Source of the DNA: Methanoregula sp. UBA247
GTDB lineage: Archaea; Halobacteriota; Methanomicrobia; Methanomicrobiales; Methanospirillaceae
Assembly: GCA_002495055.1 (NCBI GenBank)
Contig: DADR01000044.1
Coordinates: forward strand, 1-58,375
Reading direction: 5' to 3'
DNA: 58,375 nt
Positions within the stretch are counted from its first letter, which is position 1; each line of letters opens with the position of its first letter. Position numbers and translations under genes: made by a program. Of the stretch, positions 52,097-58,375 are shown piece by piece. The notes below the pieces were generated by a model. The model was given only the letters and a program-made list of their open reading frames with translations. It made no database searches and was not told where the DNA came from.

Positions 52097-53059
52097 TCAC
52101 TGAGTTGAAAACCTGGTAAGAATATACTGCGTCAGGACCTTCCCGGTTATACTTCTGGTTGATGCATCAACCCGGATAAAGAAAAGTTCTTCGTTGCCGA
52201 TAGTGACAAAGACTGGCTTGTCTGACGGCATAATTCGCAGATGGCAGAGTGTCCTGCCGCAAAGGGAAGGGAATGATATATGAATAAACCTGCTTGCCGT
52301 ATTAACGATATCGGGAAGATATTTTTGGATAATTGAGTCAACAATCATTCTCCGGTACCCGTCCGGATTCCGGTCCCGGTCATGCAGCTTGCGATAGTCG
52401 TCCTCGATCCCCACAATCTGGTTTTTATTTTTTTTCCTGTCCTCCAGAATGCCGATAATAATGTCTCCCCCATCAGAATTCAAAAAACAGGCGATTGAAC
52501 GTGCGATGATAAACTTCGAAGCATTATTCCGGTATTTCCGTATCTCGACCGATTCACTGGCCAGAATTTCCTCATTTGTGAGATCCGCACTCCACAAAGA
52601 CTGCAGTTTGAATTCGATATGCTCGCTCTCTCCTGCAGTGATCATGGTTTGTACCGCTTCGGCGTCATCTGATGGCAAGTCAGGGTATTTGTTTTCCCGG
52701 TGGTTCAAAACAATTGCAGATCCTGCCGCAATAACGACAAAGAGCACGGCCTGAACAATTATCCCTGCTACTGCAAAAAGTTCCGGAACTACAAAAAAGG
52801 CTGCGATAAAGGAGTAGGCAATCCCACAGCTGCAGGCAACATACATACTACGATCAGGATAAAAATACGCAGTGTACAGGATGGGAAAGTAGAAGAGCTG
52901 GGGGACGATATTTCCGTAACCTGCCGATATCGACAGGTATGCAACCCCGATAATCGAAATGATGAACATTACTATTACCCAGAACCGGACAAGATCGGTA
53001 TGCGACCAGCGGAATTGTGCCGGGCTAAAATATCCTGTCACAAAGGATGAATGGTTCAT
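52097..53059 (-). CDS. membrane protein with AlbA_2 (Schlafen-type) domain
   Basis: About 320 residues starting at MNHSSFVTGYF, supported by a TATA-like CTTATAACT about 30 bases upstream that fits a leaderless start; the ORF could extend 63 codons further. About five membrane helices (residues about 25-135, for example FWVIVMFIISIIGVAYLSIS; GIIVQAVLFVVIAAGSAIVL) are followed by a cytoplasmic AlbA_2 domain with EHIEFKLQSLW, then FIIARSIACFLNSDGGDIII and GILEDRKKNKNQIVGIEDD. AlbA_2 domains are a putative nucleotide or DNA-binding fold. A membrane-tied regulatory or defence role is inferred only. Confidence 0.75.
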   Translation of the reverse strand: MNHSSFVTGYFSPAQFRWSHTDLVRFWVIVMFIISIIGVAYLSISAGYGNIVPQLFYFPILYTAYFYPDRSMYVACSCGIAYSFIAAFFVVPELFAVAGIIVQAVLFVVIAAGSAIVLNHRENKYPDLPSDDAEAVQTMITAGESEHIEFKLQSLWSADLTNEEILASESVEIRKYRNNASKFIIARSIACFLNSDGGDIIIGILEDRKKNKNQIVGIEDDYRKLHDRDRNPDGYRRMIVDSIIQKYLPDIVNTASRFIHISFPSLCGRTLCHLRIMPSDKPVFVTIGNEELFFIRVDASTRSITGKVLTQYILTRFSTQ

Positions 53060-53391
53060 GGAATATGATGCTTTTAGCCGGATAGTTATAAGATTGTATC
53101 TGTTTTTTTCCACAATGTGACTACAATTTTGGATCTTCCCTGCTTTGAGATACACATATTTTTGAGCCATGAGCCGGATTGCCGTGCAATGCTTAAGTTG
53201 AATTGAGAGAGAGAAAATGTCGTGAGAAAACCTGGAAATAAAAAACAACCAGATCGATGTTTTTGTAAGTAAGCATTGTCGATCCTGAAAATTTTTTTTA
53301 AATTCAAAGATGCATTGCCGCTGGGACCTGTATGATGCCGAGGAAGGATTTTATCATATTCTTACGATATTACATTCTGGTGAAAATTGCG

Positions 53392-53641
53392 ATGAAAACA
53401 CCAATCAATGATACCCAAAGAGTGGAGGATACAGAAGAAAATCTGGCGAAATGCATTTGTAAACATTGTCCTACATTCAGGGATAACAAGCTTGCTGAAT
53501 ATCCCCCCCATGCACTCTTTTTGCGCATCCGGAAGGTCAAAGATTCCCTCAAAAGTAAAAACAACTAATTGCTATTGTCTGGGGTGTGATATATTTATAA
53601 AACACGGGCTCATTATCACTCACCTCTGTGTTAACCGATGA
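53392..53641 (+). pseudogene. DUF2769-like gene with frameshift
   Basis: The gene opens at ATG 53392 (GGTGA eight bases upstream) and reads KCICKHCPTFRDNKLAEYPP. The frame is then lost. In the next frame the downstream part fits the family: SFCASGRSKIPSKVKTTN, then CYCLGCDIFIKHGLIITHL, ending CVNR. Removing one T from the T5 run at 53517-53521 joins both parts into a DUF2769-like protein (paired C-x-C-x-x-C motifs with LFC and LCVN). So this is either a true frameshift mutation, a homopolymer sequencing error or a slippage site. Confidence 0.6.
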
Positions 53642-53933
53642 AATGGTACCCGGTTTTTCCGATTTGTTGAACCCCGAGTACGGGGATATCGGGAATTAGT
53701 CCTTTAACATCAGGTTGCAGGTAGGGCAATACTGCCAACCGGTAGCTCTGCAATATTACACGTTATGTATTGTGATCTTGATACAGTGGCGGTTCATGAT
53801 ATTTTGATTGCTTTACCTGGTATTTTTTGAAGGGAGGCAGGGAGAGAAATAAAATACGTACCTGATCGAGTTTACGGGAACCATTATTTCCGGAAACTAA
53901 ATTTAATGGTCTGATACAGCAAGATTTACCCTT

Positions 53934-54128
53934 ATGCGGCAAAGGATCAAAAATATTCTCTCTGGTCTGTTGTTGTTGGTCATTATCGCGACTGTCCTGT
54001 GGTTCATCCTGTCACGGTTGTTGATTTTGGTATTCATCCCGGTTCCATTCTGGGGAGCAGTGTTATTCATTCTCGGCACGATCATTGTAATTTTTTTCGT
54101 ACTCGATCATTTCCTCTATCTCTTGTGA
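53934..54128 (+). CDS. small two-helix membrane protein
   Basis: 64 residues, nearly all hydrophobic, with two helices (ILSGLLLLVIIATVLWFILS; FWGAVLFILGTIIVIFFVL) around a short Pro loop. No SD; a perfect palindrome TTTCCGGAAA lies about 40 bases upstream. The stretch before it (53642-53933) has a CCCCG-AGTA-CGGGG hairpin and no other feature. No family recognised. Confidence 0.5.
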   Translation: MRQRIKNILSGLLLLVIIATVLWFILSRLLILVFIPVPFWGAVLFILGTIIVIFFVLDHFLYLL

Positions 54129-54265
54129 TACGATACCCCATAATTATCCTTTCATCAGGAAATTTTTAAAAATCCAGCCAGATCTATAATTTAAAATCCT
54201 CACTGATACCAGGGAATTTTAAAAAAAAAATTTCCTATTCGTTATTCCATGAATCAGAGTTTTTA

Positions 54266-54601
54266 TTAATAATCAGGTAAATTCTGCTGATTCTGGCTTA
54301 AGGCTATGATTTCACCGGTATTTTCCAGAAGGTCAGCAAGATATTTCTGTACCCATGGTTCATTTGCATATTCCTCAAACGGGCGATATAATCCTTGTAC
54401 TAGTGTATTATCTTTTTCAAATCGCAGCAGTCCTATAGGAGACCCGCCCCTTTTTACTAACTTATTTAAATCATCAAGGGAGTTTTTACCCGAGCTGAAA
54501 ACAAATTTTGTTTCATTTTCAAATCCGACGGCAATTGCCACGACCCATGCAGTCTTTGCTTCTTCTGTCATTTCCTGTATCAGATCTGATGTTTTTCTCA
54601 T
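54266..54601 (-). CDS. hypothetical protein
   Basis: 111 residues, soluble alpha/beta: helix DLIQEMTEEAKTAWVVAIAV, strand ETKFVFSSGKNSLDDLNKLV, then a C-terminal helix EEYANEPWVQKYLADLLENT. No known domain recognised. Coding character is regular. Alone, convergent with the small membrane protein. Confidence 0.6.
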   Translation of the reverse strand: MRKTSDLIQEMTEEAKTAWVVAIAVGFENETKFVFSSGKNSLDDLNKLVKRGGSPIGLLRFEKDNTLVQGLYRPFEEYANEPWVQKYLADLLENTGEIIALSQNQQNLPDY

Positions 54602-54738
54602 GTTTCACTCAGGTATGGAATTGCAATTCATTGCATAAATATTTCGTTAAAATAAGAAAAAAAGAAGAACCGGGTCTGACTCGCCAACTGATGCCTACAG
54701 TAACCTCAGAGTACATTCCCAATCACAACCTGCCATGA

Positions 54739-55932
54739 TCATTCACTCCTCAACGCATCAATCGGGTCCATGTTTGATGCCTTCCATGCCGGGTAGAGGC
54801 CGGAAACGATGCAGACGATCATGCCGATAATCATTCCGGCAGGGATATAGACAATGCTTTCGGGTAAGAAGAAATAGGCAGTATTGCCAATCATTGCACT
54901 CACAACGGAATACCCGATGATGACACTCATGATCCCCCCAATAACAGCACCAATTACTCCGAGGATGAATGCCTCGTAAAGAAACATCCTCCGGACCTCC
55001 CCGGTCTCCGTGCCAATCGAGAGCAATATACCAATCTCCTGAACGCGTTCACTCACCGACATCATCATAACGTTAAAAATACTCGTGGCAGCGACCAGCA
55101 GGGAAATGCTGCCAATTGCAAGAATGAATGTAGTGAGGGAGCTCAACGTCGAAGAGACACTGGTAATCCGGGAGCTTGAATCGGAGATACGGACTATCTC
55201 CTTGTTGCGGTTGACTTTTTTGTCAATCGCATCTTCAACTGCGGATAACGTCGTGACATCTTTTAAGTACACATTCACCTGGTCGTATGTATTCCCGCCA
55301 CCGAACTCTCCGGTATACCAGGTATCGGATACAATGATTGCATTATCGGTATTAATCCCATTCGAGGAAGACAGTCCTGCCGTCGGGAGGATACCGGCAA
55401 CGCGGACGACTGGCCGGTTCACGCTGATGTTCGGTTCCCCGATCTTGATCCGTGTTCCGATTTTTACCCCAAACCTGCTTGCGATGGTGGCGCCTACAAT
55501 AGCGTCACTCTCACCCCTGATTGTTGATCCTTCGGAGACATTCAGGATAGTCCGTGCATCATCCGGATCAAGACCATATATCGTACCTCTGCCATCATCA
55601 GAACCGATCGAGAACTGGGTACTGGTCCGGTCAATCGGGATAACATCATTTATTCCTGCGGCATCCCTGATATCCCGAAGCTGGATCTCAGTTATTCCGG
55701 TATTTGTGGAAACGGACTGCCCCGGTTCTGCCCTTACCACATCAGAAGTCACCGTTATGATATTGATACCCGTGGTGAGCTGGTCTTTTACCATCAGCTG
55801 CATATTGGTCCCGAGCATTCCCATGGATGAAATGGCAACTACCCCTATGACTATCCCGATCGACGCAAGTAAAGAACGTAAGAAATTCAGCTTCACGCTG
55901 CGTATCGAGAGATCAAAGAAGATATCTTTCAT
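54739..55932 (-). CDS. MacB-type ABC transporter permease
   Basis: 397 residues with the MacB/FtsX layout: helix 1 near the N-terminus (FLRSLLASIGIVIGVVAISS), a large extracytoplasmic domain of about 210 residues, then three helices (about 260-395, for example TFILAIGSISLLVAATSIFN). The motif RVQEIGILLSIGTETGEVRR is the typical cytoplasmic coupling loop, and the protein ends YPAWKASNMDPIDALRSE. It partners the ATPase gene upstream (coding regions overlap by four bases, ATGA). These systems move lipoproteins, peptides or signals outward by mechanotransmission rather than through a channel. Confidence 0.92.
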   Translation of the reverse strand: MKDIFFDLSIRSVKLNFLRSLLASIGIVIGVVAISSMGMLGTNMQLMVKDQLTTGINIITVTSDVVRAEPGQSVSTNTGITEIQLRDIRDAAGINDVIPIDRTSTQFSIGSDDGRGTIYGLDPDDARTILNVSEGSTIRGESDAIVGATIASRFGVKIGTRIKIGEPNISVNRPVVRVAGILPTAGLSSSNGINTDNAIIVSDTWYTGEFGGGNTYDQVNVYLKDVTTLSAVEDAIDKKVNRNKEIVRISDSSSRITSVSSTLSSLTTFILAIGSISLLVAATSIFNVMMMSVSERVQEIGILLSIGTETGEVRRMFLYEAFILGVIGAVIGGIMSVIIGYSVVSAMIGNTAYFFLPESIVYIPAGMIIGMIVCIVSGLYPAWKASNMDPIDALRSE

Positions 55933-56609
55933 GATGCTGTTACCCTCCCGTCCTCCAGCTGTATTGTCCGGTGTGCATATTCGGCGATCTTCGGATCATG
56001 CGTCACCAGGATAACCGTCTTTCCTTCTTTGTGTAATCCGGTAAGAATGTCCATGATCTGGAAACCTGTTTTACGGTCAAGATTACCCGTTGGTTCATCG
56101 CACAGGAGGATCTTGGGATCATTGACCAGTGCACGGGCAATCGCGACCCGCTGTTGTTGCCCACCCGAGAGCTGGTTGGGCCTGTGAGCGCTCATTTCCT
56201 GATCAAACCCAACGGATTTGAGAACGGCGGCAGCCCTTCCAGTGGTGTCCCGTGTTTTATATTTAAGGATGAGTGGATATTCCACATTTTCATAGGCTGA
56301 AAGGAGCGGGATTAAGTAAAATTTCTGGAAAATGTACCCTATCACATCCCTGCGCATATGGGTCCGTTCAAGAAGTGTCATGCTGGCGATATTTTTTCCG
56401 GCGATAGACACCGTGCCCGTGGTGGGAACATCAAGAATCCCGAGCTGGTTCATCATGGTTGATTTTCCCGATCCTGAAGGCCCCATGAGCGCAACAAATT
56501 CCCCTTCCATGATGTCGAGTGAGATATGGTTGAGTGCAGTAAAGTCTCCACTCTCGAGGTGGTAGACCTTTGACACATCCAAAAGCCGGATTAGGGGAGA
56601 CCCATTCAT
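55929..56609 (-). CDS. MacB/LolD-type ABC transporter ATP-binding protein
   Basis: 226 residues from MNGSPLIRLLDVSKVYHLES (GAGGACAGGTT just before the ATG); the longer frame to 56651 overlaps the previous gene and lacks support. Walker A GPSGSGKST (about 43-51), signature LSGGQQQRVAIAR, Walker B ILLCDEPTGNLD and switch VTHDPKIAEYA. It drives the permease downstream. The order surface protein-ATPase-permease suggests one transport unit. Confidence 0.95.
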   Translation of the reverse strand: MNGSPLIRLLDVSKVYHLESGDFTALNHISLDIMEGEFVALMGPSGSGKSTMMNQLGILDVPTTGTVSIAGKNIASMTLLERTHMRRDVIGYIFQKFYLIPLLSAYENVEYPLILKYKTRDTTGRAAAVLKSVGFDQEMSAHRPNQLSGGQQQRVAIARALVNDPKILLCDEPTGNLDRKTGFQIMDILTGLHKEGKTVILVTHDPKIAEYAHRTIQLEDGRVTAS

Positions 56610-56620
56610 AACCTGTCCTC

Positions 56621-57943
56621 TTAATGCCGCTTTAATTTTGCAGAGATCCATTTCCGTTTTAACCAGACAACGATGCCGGCTATGATGATAATCCCGGCGG
56701 CAATGACAGGATAAAACGAACTGATCCCGCCACTGCTGCCTCCTAAGCCGAATAAACTCCCGCCACCCGGAGGGCCACCACTGAAACCACTATTGGTTCT
56801 TATCGAGGAACTTCCTGTCGTCACTCCGGATACGCTTGCTGATGAACTGCCCGATGCGGTGCCGGTTCCTGTCGAACCGCCATTTGCCCTGAGATTAAGA
56901 TTTTTTGTACTGGTGAACGAGTTTCCATCATTGTCTTTCCACGTAATGACCAGGGGTACTGATGAAAGGTCACTTGCGGTAAAGGTGATTTCAAAACTCG
57001 AGAAATCATCAGCGGCAAGCGAACCGATTGCGTACTGTGCATAGGGTTCCACAGCCTTTGCCGGTGACCCCACGGTCACAATCATCGATTTCGCATCCGT
57101 AAGACCGGCATTATTGACATCTCCGGTCAGGCTGTAAGAAGTCCCTGAAGTAGTGAGTGCAACATTGTTAACCACGGGTATGGCCGCTTTTTTATTATCT
57201 CCAAGGACTATGGGCTGGATTACCTCGGTTGAATGATCGTTATCACCGTTCTGGTACGTGATGCTGAAGGTAAGCGTTGAGTCCTGGCCGGGTGTGACCG
57301 AAAACGGCACCTCAACAGAACTCTGCCCGTTTAATGAACTGATATATCTCTGGGAGGGAGTTACCTCAATGCCCTCGCCTTTTGGAGTGATAATAATATT
57401 TTTTATCGCCGAACCCCTTGGGTTGATAATGCTCACGTTCACGGTATCTTTCGTCGACAAGGCAAAAGAATCGGGTTTTTGCGAGATGCTCGCCTTGATG
57501 TCGGCAGAATCCACTTTAATCGTGAGGGGATAATGGATGCTCCCGGCATTCTGGGCCCCCACGGAAAACAGCGGGAAATATGTCCCGTCAGGGGGATCTG
57601 CCTTTACCAGGAACGAATAGGTTGTTGTGGAACCCGGGCCGATGAAACTCATCGTGCTCCAGCTCTCCCTGTTCAGAATATGGATCTTGTCACTCAGGAT
57701 ATCCGGGTTGGAGAGCCCGACGGAGACAGTTCCTGAATTCGTAAGGGTGATGGTGACAGTTCCCTGTTCATACGGATAGAAAACCTCCGGATCAATTTTC
57801 ACTGATGAGACATACACCAGTGACGCTGCATCCTGCGCAGCGGTCGTAGTACTGTCCGAGGTGGTGGTCGCAGTTGCTGCACTTGCTGTTGCAGCAAGCA
57901 GTAAGAGTAAAATGATACTGAATAAACCTGTAATCTTCTTCAT
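56621..57943 (-). CDS. COG1361-type CARDB-like surface protein, ABC partner
   Basis: 440 residues from MKKITGLFSII (AAGGA before the ATG). The signal ends TASAATA, then come three or so beta-sandwich units (FYPYEQGTVTITLTNSGTVS; TKDTVNVSIINPRGSAIKNI; YSLTGDVNNAGLTDAKSMIV) of the CARDB/COG1361 kind. A Ser/Gly/Thr linker (about 360-410) and a C-terminal membrane helix with basic tail (FYPVIAAGIIIIAGIVVWLK) follow. It is the first gene of the ABC operon and takes the place of the usual membrane-fusion partner. A substrate-binding or tethering role is inferred. Confidence 0.8.
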   Translation of the reverse strand: MKKITGLFSIILLLLLAATASAATATTTSDSTTTAAQDAASLVYVSSVKIDPEVFYPYEQGTVTITLTNSGTVSVGLSNPDILSDKIHILNRESWSTMSFIGPGSTTTYSFLVKADPPDGTYFPLFSVGAQNAGSIHYPLTIKVDSADIKASISQKPDSFALSTKDTVNVSIINPRGSAIKNIIITPKGEGIEVTPSQRYISSLNGQSSVEVPFSVTPGQDSTLTFSITYQNGDNDHSTEVIQPIVLGDNKKAAIPVVNNVALTTSGTSYSLTGDVNNAGLTDAKSMIVTVGSPAKAVEPYAQYAIGSLAADDFSSFEITFTASDLSSVPLVITWKDNDGNSFTSTKNLNLRANGGSTGTGTASGSSSASVSGVTTGSSSIRTNSGFSGGPPGGGSLFGLGGSSGGISSFYPVIAAGIIIIAGIVVWLKRKWISAKLKRH

Positions 57944-58135
57944 GATTTTTTCCTTATAATTTTCCTGATGCTGTGGATATTGAACCTGGCTCTTCAATAT
58001 ATCGTAAGGTTCTGGTTATGATCTCCTGCCATTTTTTTTTAAAAGACTCTGAATTTTCCAGGGTATTTGCATTTCGTGTTGGGACACATATAAAAAATGA
58101 TGAAGGGGTTGAAACGTCAGAGTCCAGTCAGGTTA

Positions 58136-58375
58136 TCAGGTATTTTCTGCCCTCCTCTGCCCGCCCATGTGCCCGCTGATGTTTCCATCGCCGCGTGCAG
58201 GGCGTGCGTCCGGGTTTGCTGTCATGAATTCCTTGAGCAGGGTCATTGCAGTCTCAAGGTCCCCGCTCGTCACTGCTGCACTGATAGCCGATACATCGTA
58301 TCCTTTTGCAGTCAGATTGGTCAGCAGCTGAGACATTCTTTCTTCATTCGCTTCGCCGTGCATCGGGCCTTTACC
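58136..58375 (-). CDS. partial gene at window edge
   Basis: The frame is open to the last base of the window, so the N-terminal part is missing; the ATG at 58363 may be internal. What is visible: NEERMSQLLTNLTAKGYDVS, then AISAAVTSGDLETAMTLLKE FM, and a Gly/Arg-rich end. The helical unit looks UBA-like. Family not recognised. Confidence 0.5.
   Translation of the reverse strand, partial: GKGPMHGEANEERMSQLLTNLTAKGYDVSAISAAVTSGDLETAMTLLKEFMTANPDARPARGDGNISGHMGGQRRAENT

Noticed and set aside
1..58375. CRISPR arrays or intact insertion sequences
   Set aside because: No regular direct-repeat/spacer series and no full transposase were found; the dispersed repeats are far apart and of variable length.

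Overview
The window reads as chromosomal DNA of a methanogenic archaeon, most likely a Methanoregula-like member of the Methanomicrobiales. This is judged from gene content, not from a database search. It carries a form III RuBisCO, a family B DNA polymerase with PolX and UvrB, a CbiMN cobalt/nickel uptake pair, an archaellin relic, a DUF5591 (archaeosine-type) protein, 6-phospho-3-hexuloisomerase, several PAS sensors, membrane-tethered winged-helix regulators and a DUF5667 protein. Archaeal-style TATA boxes and SD motifs are visible at many starts.

Region 1-23 kb is loose accessory DNA: secreted or membrane proteins (zincin, DUF4382, DUF11-type, DUF2202, Q/N-rich repeat protein), an APC permease with DUF4405, TspO, and a polyphosphate-polymerase (VTC)/DUF4956/carbohydrate-binding lipoprotein operon. 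Between them lie gene relics (integrase, HsdR, archaellin) and an AT-rich dispersed repeat found about eight times, always in the same orientation and always between genes. Two copies run directly into integrase box I remnants.

Region 23-32 kb holds a PAS histidine kinase, a DUF5667 protein, a membrane-anchored transcription regulator, RuBisCO III, and cbiMN behind a strong 9-bp palindrome placed just after a TATA box. A 1.3 kb gap follows with nested AT-rich palindromes and a small ORF interrupted by an in-frame TGA.

Region 32.8-41.8 kb is a core block: polX, uvrB, a 5S rRNA fragment, polB with mdh, a DUF5591 protein and hexuloisomerase. RuBisCO III and hexuloisomerase together suggest pentose/hexulose phosphate metabolism of the kind proposed for Methanospirillum.

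Region 41.9-52 kb is a protein-quality block: grpE-dnaK-dnaJ, three small heat-shock proteins (two long paralogs and one short) and a winged-helix protein next to one of them. A near-identical tandem motif (two ATTTTGAAAC units, 12-bp period) lies upstream of the hsp20/HTH pair and upstream of the grpE-dnaK-dnaJ block. It is the best candidate here for an undescribed regulatory system. A GC-rich structured segment between dnaJ and hsp20 may be an ncRNA. Further on are an AlbA_2 membrane protein, a lipoprotein carrying an archaellin-type beta domain, a frameshifted DUF2769 gene and a MacB-type ABC exporter operon with a CARDB-like partner. I found no CRISPR array and no intact tRNA or rRNA gene.
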